Shown here: positions 23,001 through 36,500 of the stretch, piece after piece
Position numbering within the stretch: position 1 is the first letter of the stretch
Layout: each line of letters starts with the position of its first letter
Assembly: GCA_034670405.1 (NCBI GenBank)
Contig: JAXDDX010000054.1
Span: 2,673,001 to 2,737,000, forward strand
Length of the DNA: 64,000 bases
From: Hoplostethus atlanticus
Lineage: Eukaryota; Chordata; Actinopteri; Trachichthyiformes; Trachichthyidae
Reading direction: 5' to 3'
Position numbers and translations under genes: made by a program
The notes under the pieces: model-generated
What the model was told of the DNA's origin: nothing
Database searches by the model: none
What the model saw: the letters and a program-made list of their open reading frames with translations, nothing else

Positions 23001-25388
23001 GAGAGGAAGAGGGAAAAAAGTAAAACAGATAGGAGAAAGAGGGGTGGAGGGAAGAGGATGACGGGAGAGGGATTCATACCTCAGGGCTTACAGATTTGGC
23101 TCCAGTATAATGCAGTGGCGGGATAATGTGATATTGATGGGCCTTACTCATAATGCAGGCAACGGTGGCATCAACAGCCAGGAAAGTGTCCTGGAGTGGG
23201 GACAGGATGGTGGCGCTGACCACCTCTAAATCAACTCCCTTTTCCTTGGACAAAACACACACAAATGTACTTGATGTCAAACAAAACTATACAAGTTATT
23301 TCCAAAACATATCATGTACAGTAATCTGGAAAAAATCTCATCTTGGATTTCTATAAATGATGCTAACCCTGCACACCACAACAGAGAAAGAAGGGATTTC
23401 AGACAGCTGACTGCTCCAGGTCTAATCCCCATATGAAACTTTTAGTACCTTAACAGTGTATGAGAGAGGAGAGGAGTAGGCGCAGCGGAGGGTGAGGTGT
23501 GAGCCACCCTGTGAGATGTGGTAGCCCAGGGCGGCTGCCTCTGTCATGGACCGGGCTCTGGCCTCCTCAGGCGGCTGGCCTGCTCTGTGGAACATCACAG
23601 CCACGTCCGCCACGTCAGCTTCCTGCTCAGGGACAAAGAAGAGGGGATAAGGGACGTCCTGGTGGCTCTGGCATCCTGGGATCATGTCATCCCCCTCTGT
23701 CTCTTTACTGTCAAATAAAGGCAAAAATGCCCCAAAAATAATCTAAAATAACAAACAAAGCAGAGTAAAAACATTCACATCCCAATGTAAAGCAGGACGA
23801 AAAAAACAGGAAACACATTTCAGTGTGTGAGACCTACTTTGTTATAAAAAAAACATGGATAGGAATGTTTGTTTGTTTGTTGTGTATTATGATTATAACA
23901 GAAGCAAAATAATTTAAAAGTATATTCAGTTAGGTGCCTAACCTTTGACTTTATCCTCACTTAGGCCATTTACTGACCTTCTGAGTTTTGGAGGAAGCAG
24001 GCAGGATGGGTCGCAGGATGGACACCTGAGGAAAAACATATGGCTTGACAAACCTTCATACATGGCTTAAATCTTCTGTCAGGACCAGGGGGGTGATCGT
24101 ATGGAGGGCTTGGCATTCTGGTATAAAACCTAACCGGATGGCGTCTTGGTTAATTCAGGGAAGTCATTCACCTCCATGTAGTTTTCCTCACACACCATCT
24201 CCCTGGTCCCCCACGGCCACTGGAGGGCGCAATGGAGCTGGAGAGGGTAGACTGCCACCTTCCCATCGGCCTGGCGGTTCACGAACCAAAGACGCAGGTG
24301 GTAATCTGTGTCCCTCTGCAGACAGAAGGAGAGTCAAGTTGAACTTAAATTTGTTGAATTTATCTGAAAATGTGCCTGTACGTTTGGATGGTATACAAAA
24401 GAGATTTTCAACCAAGTCTACCTGGCTGTGGACGTGGCAGGCCAGGAAGGAGGCGCGGAGTACCAGGTCTCCCGCGTGATTGAGCAGGACAGTGTAGCCA
24501 CATAGCGTGGCCTCCCGGTCAGACAGGACGTGGAATCCATGCTGGTCTGGTGACATCAGTAGTTTACGGTAAAAGGTCACGAACAAGTAGATCATAAAAC
24601 AAACCACTCAAGCCTTCCCATTCATTTCCATCTACAAACACCCTCCCCTGCTACCCATGGTGTGGAGACAAGTGCTCTGGTGACGGTCCCCAAAATCAAC
24701 GGTCACCACGCATACCTTCGAAGTCAAACCGGATCATCGGACCGAGGAAGCTGGACTTGATGGAAAGCCAGAAGTGACGTTCATGGCATCCAGTCCGAAA
24801 TGTTCCTGGAAATATTAAGGATGGAATCAATTCCTAACCCTTCTCCACGTATTGTGAGAAGAGGTTCACTGGCAATGGGAATTCTGTGCTATCCTAGCCC
24901 ACATCATATTATACCAAGTCATAATTGCAATTGAAGTACTGCACATTTTAACCAGGGGTTCCCAAGCATTGTCATGTCTCGAACCCCTATTTGGTTAGGT
25001 TTTGACCACATATGGGAATTTTTTAATGGTTGACGTAAAGCTGTAGTCACTGTAAATGGGGAAGTAATAATTGATAATAGCTGGGTGACAGAAACCTATG
25101 ATTCATTCTAAACAAAAATTAAGTTGATCTACTCCTGATTTTGCCTGGGACCCCCCCTGGAACCTTGTCATGGCCCTCTGGAGGTCCCTGGACCCTACTT
25201 TGAGCACCACTGATTTAATAATTGGACTACAGAGTGGGGTTAGGTTGCCTGTGTTGTGGTCTGTCAGTTGTCATGGTTGTGGAAAAAGCCATCACCGATC
25301 AAAACTTACCTGCTGGCACGGGATTGGCAATACAGATAGGCACAGCAACGAGGAGCAACATAGAAACAAATACAGATTTCAAAGTCAT
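19514..25388 (-). CDS. ZP gene B: ZPAX-like zona pellucida protein with TM tail
   Basis: Paralogue of ZP gene A. Exons: 25388-25310, 24805-24716, 24546-24422, 24315-24172, 24025-23978, 23622-23449, 23244-23148, 22951-22732, 22252-22099, 22001-21775, 21660-21540, 21471-21263, 20909-20792, 20637-20468, 20374-20277, 20175-20048, 19897-19847, 19635-19514. Signal peptide: [19 protein letters not shown]. The ZP-N region lies in exons 14-15 ([14 protein letters not shown]); CRYP and a furin-type KRTRR follow in exon 16; exon 18 encodes a membrane anchor ([11 protein letters not shown]) and a short tail. Exon 8 has two one-base shifts, in a C5 run and a G6 run. With those set aside, phases close on 790 aa; as written the frame breaks there, so check whether they are sequence errors. 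Exon 17 is short (51 bases) and phase-neutral and could be skipped. Confidence 0.75.
20000..20047. repeat. (CA)n microsatellite at a splice donor
   Basis: About 24 CA units directly abutting the exon 16 donor of ZP gene B. The left copy (3700-3718) has only about 9 units. Confidence 0.9.
22955..23060. repeat. Purine-rich tract in ZP gene B intron 7
   Basis: GGGA/GAGA-rich low-complexity stretch on the plus strand between exons 8 and 7; pyrimidine-rich on the transcribed sense strand, next to the exon 8 acceptor. Confidence 0.7.
24953..25212. mobile_element. hAT-like MITE in ZP gene B intron 1
   Basis: Begins CAGGGGTTCCCAA and ends with the imperfect inverse ...TGAGCACCACTG, the terminal style of short hAT-family elements in vertebrates. 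No coding capacity. The flanks (ATTTTAAC and ATTTAATA) do not form a clean 8-bp duplication, so the call is tentative. Confidence 0.45.
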
Positions 25389-25480
25389 TGAAATAAGCTT
25401 TCCATTGAACCAACCTATTACTTTTATCATTTTAAAGTGTACGGTCATGCTTGGTTGATATAAACGAACACAAAATTTGA

Positions 25481-25488
25481 TTTATATA
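25481..25488 (-). promoter_or_regulatory. TATA box of ZP gene B
   Basis: Minus strand TATATAAA about 95 bases before the ATG at 25388. An E-box CACCTG lies at 25570-25575, about 80 bases further upstream, as in ZP gene A. Confidence 0.5.
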
Positions 25489-25824
25489 TCAATATCAATA
25501 TCTGACTGAACTCTTTTTACGACTTGTCAGACTTGTTTACCTCCAGAAATGTCGCCATTTTGATCACCGCACCTGGTTGAGTTAATTGATAAGCTAATTG
25601 GTACACGGCTCGCGGTACTATAGCGGGCGGTTACTATAGAGACACAGATGACATATAACCGGCAAGCCACTTAATAAAACACATCGATCTGTTTATAAGG
25701 CGTTCAGGACGCTGTTGGGTCCGGGACATGACGGGCGAGGAACCAAATAAACACGCGGTCTTAGGCTGACACCTAGTGGGTGTCACGCGGGAGTCTCGCG
25801 GATGCGCTGTGAACGTCGAGCGTC

Positions 25825-25832
25825 GATTTAAG
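25825..25832. repeat. Putative 8-bp target-site duplication (left)
   Basis: GATTTAAG, identical to 46899-46906, each exactly 8 bases outside the perfect part of the terminal repeat. Confidence 0.65.
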
Positions 25833-25840
25833 GAGAGACA

Positions 25841-26775
25841 GCAAGATCATATCGTGGCAGCGGCAGCTAGCAGTGGCACTTCCGCTGCCACTGTTAGTGG
25901 CAGCTGCCATTGACCTGCCGCTGTTTGTGGCAGCTGCCATTGACCTGCCACGGTACCTGCCGCTGTTTTTGACAGCTGCCATTGACCTGCCGCTGTTTGT
26001 GGCAGCTGCCATTGACCTGCCACGCTAGGTGCCGCTGTATATATGGCACATATTCTTTTTATTTTATTATTATTCTTTGTGTTTATTATCTGCCACGTTA
26101 TTATTCTTTGTGTTTATTATCTGCCACGTTAGGTGCCGCTGTTACCGCTGTTTGTGGTAGGTGCCGCTGTATATATGGCACATATTCTTTTTATTTTAGT
26201 GTTGTTATTATTATTTTGTTTAGCTGCCGCTGGCCTCCCACGCTAGGTGCCGCTGTATATATGGCACATATTCTTTTTATTTTATTATTATTCTTTGTGT
26301 TTAGCTGCCGCTGGCCTCCCACGCTAGGTGCCGCTGTTTTGGCATCTGCCACTGACCTGCCACGGTACCTGCCGCTGTATATATGGCACATATTCTTTTT
26401 ATTTTAGTGTTATTATTATTTTGTTTAGCTGCCGCTGGCCTCCCACGCTAGGTGCCGCTGTTTTGGCATCTGCCACTGACCTGCCACGGTACCTGCCGCT
26501 GTATATATGGCACATATTCTTTTTATTTTATTATTATTCTTTGTGTTTATTATCTGCCACGTTATTATTCTTTGTGTTTATTATCTGCCACGTTAGGTGC
26601 CGCTGTTACCGCTGTTTGTGGTAGGTGCCGCTGTATATATGGCACATATTCTTTTTATTTTAGTGTTATTATTATTATTTTGTTTAGCTGCCGCTGGCCT
26701 CCCACGCTAGGTGCCGCTGTTTTGGCATCTGCCACTGACCTGCCACGGTACCTGCCGCTGTTTGCCAGTGAGATT
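25841..26775. repeat. Left terminal/subterminal repeat array of the transposon
   Basis: Starts with the 20-base terminal core, then several GGCAGCTGCCATTGACCTGCC units, then about five longer units. Each long unit holds GTGCCGCTGTATATATGGCA, CATATTCTTTTTATTTTA and TTTGTGTTTATTATCTGCC-like pieces. The same pieces occur inverted at 42330-42560 and 46500-46885. Open frames here are repeat artefacts. Confidence 0.85.
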
Positions 26776-28129
26776 CTGAAGTTTATAGTTTATGAATGTT
26801 AACAGTCGTCAATGTTGTATTAGACTCGCTAGAATTAGCATTTCCATGACGGGCTTTTTGCATTAATTTGCAACGTTTCCTTGATTAATCTCTCAATATT
26901 TCTGAAGGTGAACTATTTGGTGTTCTTTATCGATGTTTTTTAAGCAAGACATTCATACAGTTGTACTACAATGTTATTCTAAAATTCGGTTTTCAAATGC
27001 GAAGATAATGAATGTCGGGTGTCACATTCATTCAAGTCAAAGTCAATTAAATAAAGTGTGTGCTGATAACACCATTTGATTTATATCACAGTTTGTTATG
27101 TTGCAATGCTGAGGAAAGAAATAAATGGCATACATATAGGTAGATATCTTTTTAAATAACAAATGCAGTGTAATACTACTGTGATTACTTGTCATTGAAA
27201 TGCTATTACTTCTCAGAGTTTAAAGCATGATCACATTAGAGGATCTATATTAATGCTATGCCCTTTAGTTTTTCAATCTTCACATTATTGTTCTTTTATT
27301 TTCAGACCCTGATCAGCAGAACACAAGCAGGTCTAGGGCCACAACCTGCAGCACCATCTACAGGTACATTAGCTGCAGAGTGCAAAATGACAGGGCGTGA
27401 GAGGCTTTAGGCTTTGCAGCTGTTATGAGGAGTATTTACAGTTAGGATGAAACAGAAGCTTTATTTATGTGTTACAAGACAGCAAAGACAGACTGTGCTC
27501 CCAGTTAACTGCAGGTAAAGAAATTGGTTGTCATCAGTGATTGCAATCTTACTTTCCAAATGCATATAAAACAGTTTTTATTTAGTATCATGAAGTAGAC
27601 CTGGGCCCAAGTGGTTTCCTTGTGACAGGATTTCATTGCCATTTTCAGTTTAACAGCATTCTAACATTTAAAAAAAATGACTTAATGTTACTCCCCTAGT
27701 TGCTGAGAGGCATTTGCATTCTTTTTTGACAGGTAGGGCTCAAACTAATAACTCTTTCCATGACCAATTACCAATTTTAATTGAGCACCCATTCTCATAC
27801 GTTTTCGAACTCCTTATTTACTCTGACCAAGAGTCTAAAAATCCTAAGGGTATTAATTTACAGTGCTGTGATTGAGAAATAATGAACAAATCTGAAAAGC
27901 TGGAACCAGGAAAAGTGGGTGTCTTCACTCTTTACATGAATTCAGTTAACTGACCATGACTCCATACTATATGTCTTTAAGTCAAGCACATTCCCCCAGG
28001 CTTTATAATTGATATGCTGCCAAAATATGTTTCTTGTAGAGACCTCATATCCAGAGACTTACTGCTCACAATGACAACACATCAGACCAACTGGGAACCC
28101 GCCTTCTGCATTTTTGGACTTAAACTCTT

Positions 28130-28548
28130 TAATATAATCCTGTGTTCTCCTATCTGGGCGGTGTTGGCGCCTTCATGGTCCCCAGTCCTATGATGACACT
28201 GACTGAGCTGCCATTTGCTGTGATGCCCCACATCAGATCTGGATGTCCCACCATAATAAACTTTTATACATTGTGTATTCGCTGCTTGCCCAAACTCGGC
28301 ATCTATTGCACACCCAACCGTCCTGGTAGGGGGATCCCTCTCTGAGTAGCCCCTCCAGAGGTTTCTTCCAATGTTTCCTTAAAAGGATATTTTTTGTGGG
28401 AGTTTTTCCTTGTCCTCTGTGAGGGTCCAAGGCTGGGGGATGTCATGTACTAACCATTTATTGTTTCACATGTTGGGCACTGTGAAGCCCTTAGAGACTG
28501 GAACGGTGATTAAGGGCTATACAAATAAATGTGATTTGATTTGATCCC
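28130..28548 (+). mobile_element. LINE 3' tail fragment
   Basis: Ends GGGCTATACAAATAAATGTG followed by a TTGAT repeat, the usual 3' terminus of fish L2/CR1-group LINEs. It is preceded by a typical untranslated tail (GGGAGTTTTTCCTTGTC). 5'-truncated, no intact ORF. Confidence 0.6.
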
Positions 28549-28734
28549 TCTGAATCTGAAGAAACATCAATTGAGGTTTTTAATCACAGGTTTAAACTCA
28601 ACAGTCAAAGACCAACCTTTTTTTTTTTTTTTATCATAATCCATAATATACATGACTCCCACTGTAGTAAGAGAACTCAGTACGAAATTTCAAAAATATT
28701 ATTGCTTTCTGGTTTTGTTCATGTCCCACGCTGC

Positions 28735-29000
28735 ACTGGGTCACTGGGTCCACCTGATTCCTACGTACAGGCAGAGATTAAAGCTCTCTAAACCTGTTGT
28801 GAGGACATCTAAGAAGTGTGGAGGATCTTCAGCCGTGGAGGAGGAGTGGAGACAAAGGCTAAACGACTGTACTCTGAGAAACTCAAACAACAATTGACTG
28901 GACTCGGCCTCTATCTGGCAGGGGATCAGGCAGATCACCAACCTCAAAGCTAAAGCCCCCCACTCTGTTAACAACTTGGCCTAGCCAATGACCTTAATCC
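28735..29000 (+). mobile_element. LINE ORF2 fragment (Rex1-like)
   Basis: One frame reads [20 protein letters not shown], a motif seen before the reverse transcriptase domain in fish Rex1-type LINEs. It is flanked by stops and shifts, so it is a dead fragment. Confidence 0.5.
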
Positions 29001-30542
29001 TCACTACTGTCGCTTTGAAAGGTGGTGGGTGTCTGACACCATCCCGTGACTCTTCCCACCATCTCCTTCCCGCCAGCTTGACCTCCCCCACCACAGCAGG
29101 GGCCTGGGTCCCTCCACAACTACCCACCTCTCTATTTTATATTGTATTCTTGACCTTTGCCTTTTACAGTACTTGTTTTTTTTATTGTTTTGTCTTTATT
29201 CTTCTCTTGCTATGTTTATTGTTATGCATCAAATAATGCTTTAGAATGTGCCTATGTACTGTATTGTTAATGCTGTGAAATCAGTAAGCACAATCAGAAA
29301 GATGATGAAACAGTCTGGTGGCTGCAATTTGGCCATCTCCTACAGTATGTTTTCCACAATGAGAAGGGGGTCACTATTGTCAAACCAATCTCAGCCCGCT
29401 CCACTTGTGTCTGTACTTTGTACGTGATACCTCACGACTTCACAATCATGCACATGTAACCACATCGACAATCAGACAAGAAATATTCCCCCAATATATG
29501 TTTGTGTGTACCTCAAAGTCTTTATTTTAAATGTTGGCCTATTCTGTATTGTTGTGTATCGCGTGTTTGTGTGTGTGTGTTTTTTGTGTTGCTTGTTAGG
29601 TGATGTATCACATTCGTTATGATTGTTCGGATATGAAGCAAATCCTATGCACGAGTAACACATTTGTATAACATACTATGTGCCACCCTGTAAATATTGG
29701 CACACATTAGTCTTAGTTGCATTTACAGATTCCACATTTAGTGATGCTTGTTTTTCATTGTCTTTTTATAACATATCTGTGTATCTTACAAACATATTGA
29801 AATTTGTTTATGGCATTTAACAACACAGTATTTTTTAATATTTACTGTACCAAGATGTGTAGTATGTTCTCTGACATTATTAAGTTAATATTTTCAGAGT
29901 GGATTGTATATTGCATAAAATAATGATATATCTGTTATTCCGATTCTTTTGATTTTCATTTTAATGTTTTATGCTGTTTTTTTTTTGTATTTTTTTTAAT
30001 GGATTACGTTAAGCATTTAGAGTTCCCCTGTTGTATGAAATGTGCCACAGACATAAACTTTCCATTGCCTTATTATGAATCATCTGAATACAGTTTCTGC
30101 AATAAAACTGAATTGAAAGAATCAATTATATTATATATATTATATATGTGTGTGTCCGTGAGGTACAAAATTACGTTTTTGCGACACACATTGTTAACTT
30201 ACAGAATGCATATTTAAATGGTTGCCAGATTTGTGTTTCTCTTGTCACTTTGGACAATTGAATGCTCAACCCTGATTGAAAATTTCGTGCATTGTTTTGT
30301 GTTGTTTGTAGGGTGATTTCACTTCATTTATCCATTAAAACTTGGCCGAAAATGCCCATTGAAAGCAACACTTATGATAGGGTATGACACTTTATGACAC
30401 AAGTGGCATGAGGTGATTGGCCATTTTAAAGGTCACATTGGAAATGTAGGCTAGATGTTAGGCTATAAGTAGTCGTAAATACATGTACATGTACGAATAG
30501 TCCTACATAAGACAATATGCCGAATTTTTGGAAACCTTATTA

Positions 30543-33500
30543 ATGAGAAAGAGGCGGCAGGAGAGAAGGGGGATCAAAGGCAAGGTAAGTACTAAATTCA
30601 TTATTTGTAACAAATGTAGCCTTTGAAAATGTGGGAAATTGTTACTACATAGTTCCCAGATACGATTATTATAACATAACCCTTTTTGCTGCCAAATTTT
30701 GGTTTGATTTTAAGCTGCAATACTTAAATTACCTTCCATACCTGGCAACCCTGTAGGGCGTCAACTGGAAAAAGGGGATCACGCCCACCTTTACGTCAGA
30801 GCAGCCCTTAGGATATTTAATAATTCTCTCTGCAAGCCCAAGATATACCCTGACGACTGGAGAGACCTTGTTAGGTAATAACATTTAGTCAGATGTGTGC
30901 CTTTATGTTTTGAGAATGTGTTAATTTTGTTAATTTGAACTGACAATATGATGTATGATGGTCTGTGAGACCGCCTTGGCGGTTCTAACTACAATATGCG
31001 TTATCAAAAGTAATATAATTAGGTATATAATGTAAGTAGGATTGTTGTGTGAGATTGTTGAGTGAGAAGGGTTTGATTGGGAAAATGTATGTGTGAGAAT
31101 TTTACAAAAGCAGAGCGGTCTGTGCAGAAAAATGTCATGGAAAACTAAAACCATTATTTACACCAATTAAAATGTTTACACTAAAATTCAAATTGAACCA
31201 CAATACACAAAAAACATTCGATATAAATAATAGATTATGGGTTTGCTATGTATTATAAGTACAGCTAATTCTGGGTCTTTATGTACTAGGACAAGTGTCA
31301 TTCATTCATTTGTTCACTTTAATGTATCCACAGACTCTTGACTTGGTGGCTGTTTGCGTCTACAACGAGTTTGGAAAATGGAAGGTGAGAAGGGCTAGAA
31401 ATAGTAATTTCAGCGTAAATCAACATTTTTCAAGTAAATGAAAGGAAATAGTAAGATAAATTGTACACAATGTGAAAATAATCAGGCTGATTTATTTAGA
31501 ATACCTACTTTTTCAGGTAATTTCAAAGTTAGAAAGTTTATGTCTTGGGGGAGGGGGTGTTGATTTCGTAACCTAAATTGTTATTTTTCTTCACAGGTTC
31601 ACATCAGAAGTTCTCTGATGTTGCATCATTATTGGCCTGTGCTGGTTCTGAATGTGTTTTCTGCCAGCAAAAGGAACTAGCAAATAAGGATCACCTTCAC
31701 AAAAAGCATCTCAGAGATGCAGTTTATTTTTTGGAAAACGATCAAGGTATGGAGTACAGCTGAACTATAGAGAGGTGTATGATGTGATTTAATAGTTTTA
31801 ATTTGGAGATTGTAATGCATTTTACCAATTTCTTGAACTTGTTTTTCAGACACATTTGTAGTGGCCTGCTTCTGCAAGGACAGCAGACAACAATCCAGAA
31901 GCCATTACCATTGCCCATTTTGTAAATATCGAACTTTTACACGGGCAGGCAACTTCATACAGCATTTAAAAGGCTCACATGGTAAGTGTTCTGCTGCTGC
32001 ATCTACAAACACTTTAATCTCTATGTCAACCAACATCACCAATCAGTAAACCCATGAAAAATAAAAATAGAATCAACTCTGTGCTCTGCTGAAATGTGCG
32101 TGTGCAGGTTGTTGCAAGAGCTCAAAATGTTATTTGTGTCAAAAAATAAAAAAATGATGCACAATGGGCTCGAGGGTCTGTAAAAGACCCCCTCAAGCAC
32201 TCACCAGTGGGATAGACAAGCGCGGGGGACTGATCTTAGAGTGGTTTAATTGACATTGCCTCATGTGTCAGAGGAAAACCAAGCAAATAGACAGGTAGAT
32301 TCAATAAAAAAAAATTAAAAATAACCTAAATGTTGTTAAAAACATGTGTTGAGCATTCAGAAAAACAATATGAATAAACAAATGACCATGTGAAATTAAT
32401 AGTGGAATGTAAGTAATGAATATACAAATGATCAACAATATTACTTATCAAGAGACCTACATTTATTAAGAGAAAATGTATTATCAAGTGTTTAAGTTAT
32501 GTAATTAGGCACAACAACAAATCACTTACAATAGCTTTGATAGCTTTAGTACGGAGCCCGGGAAGTGACATGGATGAAAAAAAAAAAAACGATGTATTTT
32601 TGCGAGATCTCGCAATACTTTTTGCGAGAGGGTGTGGGCTTTCCTTTCCTGCCTAAGCCTGAGTTGGAGTGTTTGGGAAGCCCATGTGTCTGTGCATCCC
32701 CTGGTAGGCTTTTATTCCCTAACGTTTAGTGTTCTCATTTTAATCAATTGTTTACTGTTAGGTCCACTAATGTGATTGATATTTAGCCTATAGCTCCCAG
32801 CCTAGGCCTCACATGAGAGGAAGCAAGTAGAGCTGTGGGAACATTGGTCACAAAGAAAAAAGGGAAGGTTGTGACCTAAGTAGAGTGGCCTATCACTGTT
32901 TTCTTTTCTCTTAAATAAGTTGTTTTTTTGTTATGTTGGCTTGGCATTGGCGATTTGCACTGTGTTTGTTATTGGTCACCCTATAATACTCACATTAGTG
33001 AATCAGTTTGTTTTATTTTGTTCTTATCTTGGGGTGCATGTTTTATTTGTAAAAAAGTCAACTTTAATGTTGTGACCTATAATTATGTAATCCTAATGTG
33101 TGCCGCGTTTTCACAATGTCTATCTCCTGCAGGTATTGAATCGGAAAAAAGACGAGGTAATACATGGCACCATTTCTTTCTCATTCGTTGTTATTCTTTA
33201 TTTTTCAAATCTCAAAATATGCTAAAGTACTAAATTTGATGTTGATTGTGATTAGTAATACTACAGTATCTTTCACATGATGTAAAAGCTATATTGTGCA
33301 TTCAGAAAGTAAGTCGCATATCTTTATATGTATTGGCTATGCGTTTTAGCACATTACGTTTGAACTGAAAAATACTATAGTATGACTTTATTTACAGCAG
33401 TGGAGTCCCGTACAGATATTTACAGTGTATTAAAGTAGGTCGGCCAAAATGAAGAAAAACAAAAATAAACTATTTTCCCAAAAATAGGAAAATAACAAAG

Positions 33501-36500
33501 TAATATTTCAAACAGAAAATAACTCTAATCTGCACTTTTGGCTATGCCACTAATACTGGGCCCAAGGCAGGAGCTGTGGTCTGTAGCTGTCTCTCTCTGG
33601 TTGTTCTCTCTTATGAGGTTTGGTTCCCCTTGGTGCTCCAGCCTTGTCCTTTAAATACAGGTGGGCTCCACCTACTCAAGAGACCATTATCAATTATCTT
33701 ATCCCTGTGACATGGCGGTTTAAACATGAAACATTTAAACTATTTTATCAATGTTTAAATGTTTTACATTAACAGCTGTTTTTGTTTTTGCAGAGAAGCC
33801 AAGCACTTCAAAAAGAAAAGCTCATAATATCACAGATGACTCCACAGAGAACGTGGACTCAAAGCGTGACCATCTTGCATGTCCACACAATGTGGACACT
33901 CATAAAATCTGTCTAATGACAGAATACCTAACAACACAGAAGCGCATCCCATGCCTGCAGGACTTACCCCTGGAGCTGAGATCTCGGGAACAACAACCAC
34001 CACCATGTTTTGTCCCGTCCGAAAACACCTGCCCCTACTGTCCAGGGCCCACCCCTCCAGCACTTAATCCCTACAAAGTCCTAACCACCCAAGCTGTGGT
34101 GTATGGGATGAACCATGTCCAAAAAGGTAAGTCAATAAAAAGTAAGTCTATAGGCTACTTTTGCTTGGATGTATCCATCATGATATCACATTCATATCTG
34201 GCTTCAATGACAGCTGTTACGTTAAAGAACTGAAGATTTTGTGTTTATATAATACAGCTTGACTAAGTTTTTGTTAACACATTAAAATATATATATTTTT
34301 TTTCAATTAACAGGTGTCTCTGTCGCTGTAAAAGAGTGCCCAACGTGTGGTAACGTTGTGAGGTTCCAAGAATATTCTTCTGGATTCCACAACTTTAACA
34401 ACCGTGTCATCCTAACACTGCCATTGTGTGAGCTTCTGTTGTCTGGTTTGGCGGTAAGACAGCTATAAATGCTTTATGTAATACAATTTCAGCCAGCAAT
34501 TGTATATCAGAAAAAGTTTAAGCATATCCAAGTTTGTAAATAAATAACTTTGGCAATGATTTATTGATAATGGGTATCACTTTACTGTATTGTATAATTA
34601 CAGAACAAGACAACCACTGGACGCATGCTGGACACTTCTATCATTGTTCAATGACAACCGTTACCACCACCAAATAGTGAGGAGAGCATTCCACCACTTC
34701 TTGTCATTAACTACATTTCAGTTTGACTTCTCGTGCTACCAGTGCGGATACCACCCAGCTGTGGTAGTAGCGGATGCTAATTGGAAACTGGCCTTTGATG
34801 TCCCACGTAAGAATATTTTTGCTATCTGTAATTCATCCATTGTAATGAATAATCTGATATCTGCCTGTATCAACGATGTTAGGTGGGCAAGGATTAAGTA
34901 TTTAATAACTTCCTTTGGAATATTTCTATGGAAAATTTTGCATCTTTGTTGGAATTACATATTTGTAGGTAGCAGTGACTCTATGCTTCTCTGTGAAAGG
35001 TAGTGTGGTTGTCATGCCTTTGTAATTGTATTAAAAATGTCTTTTGCAGTTGGGACATTTAAAAGGCCTGATCCAGATACCATATCTGACAAAGACTTAG
35101 AAGTGGACATTGTAAAGGCGTGGTCGGATCTGGACAGGTCACTAATAGCGGAAGGACTCATTTCAGGTTTGGACTACATAGTGACAGTGCTCTATATTAT
35201 CATAAATGTACAAAAGCATAAGAAGTTCAAGCACAATGGTATCAACCTTATGCTACACTAGCAAAATCTTTGAACAAATGCATTTACGATGTTATATGTT
35301 TTACTAATAGGAACATCTGTGGCAAACCCATACTGCACATCTGTTCGCCACTCCACTTTGGCACCATGGATGGGAGAGCACACCAGAGTTGGAAACATTC
35401 TCCCAAAAACTGAGGTCAAAAAGGCAATGAAAAGAAGAACTGATGACATCAAGCATCCCCCCCAAAAGATAAATGAGGACATAATACTCCAAATCATTGA
35501 GTCAAAGAAGGTATACATTGTGCTAATCTTACTGGTTTGTCAGTATACTGGGACTATATAGACATAGCCCTCCATGCAGTTTTCTCATATTTCATAAGGT
35601 TGTTATTGTTTTTTTTGTTTTTTTTATATGGGTCTTTTCAATTCACAGCCTCAAAAAAAGGAACTCCAGGACGTTTGTTACGCCCTGGGTGTGTCCTCGG
35701 AGGGGTCCATTGCTGACATGATGAACAGGCTTCAGGAACTCTTAAACTTTAAGGATGTATACCCAAAGCTTTTCGTGAAGCTACAGAAAGCTGGTGGTGA
35801 GAAATAGCTTGGTATATGATTTGTCTGTATATTAGTGGCCTTCCAATGACATGATTGTGCTGTAAAAACTTTTTTTTCTATTCTGTAGGTGGTGTCCTTC
35901 ATTTCTCCTGTGTGCATGGTGTTGTTTACTATCTGAACTTTCTCTTCTGGACGGAGTCAGCAAGAGACCACACTGACGGGCTGCTAAGTTTCAAGCACTT
36001 TCCCACCTGTTACATTTCTGATGTAGCTGGACAGGTTGCTCGCCACACCAACAACCGCACTAAACAGCTTCTTTTCCAACCACATGACGGAAGACTCTGT
36101 GCCCCAACCGCAGATAATATAAAACTGGCAGCCAAGAAGGAATTACTGGTTGATCCGCAGTGGGTGAAGAACCTGAGGTACCCATTCCCACTACAGGGAA
36201 AGCTGGATAGCGACAGAATGGCAGCAAGACATCCAATCACTGGACACGTGAAAGATACTCCCTGTATGATAGATTCCACCAAAAAAAACAGAAACGTCCA
36301 GAAGAGAAGTTGAGAAGCCTCAACATCTGCCCCACCCTACGAACAGAAGTGAACTCAGCAGTTGCAGAGCAGTTCAATCGTGAACTTGCATCTGTAAGGT
36401 ACTCATTGTGCCAAATGAATGAGGCACACTTCAAACAGACTGTAAGGGTGTTGATCGATCTGCATAACGAAAAGATCAACAGGAGTTTCAAGGCAGAAAT

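Larger units (their letters stand above)
25389..25832. other. Upstream flank of ZP gene B
   Basis: Holds the gene B promoter. No other gene seen up to the transposon boundary. Confidence 0.6.
26776..30542. other. Non-coding 5' interior of the transposon
   Basis: AT-rich with no open frame I trust. Contains the LINE pieces listed separately at 28130-29230 and an AT-repeat around 30128-30150. The promoter of the transposase gene should lie in the later part; none was pinpointed. Confidence 0.5.

Noticed and set aside
24945-25220. Clean 8-bp target duplication for the hAT-like MITE
   Set aside because: Flanks share only TTTAA; not good enough to claim a duplication.
25982-26802. Long open frames over the transposon left end (Cys/Tyr-rich repeats)
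   Set aside because: They are translations of tandem subterminal repeats, with repeated identical peptides and no splice or start context.
28988-29236. Hydrophobic open frame of 82 codons
   Set aside because: Lies in LINE-derived, stop-rich DNA; hydrophobicity reflects T-rich sequence.
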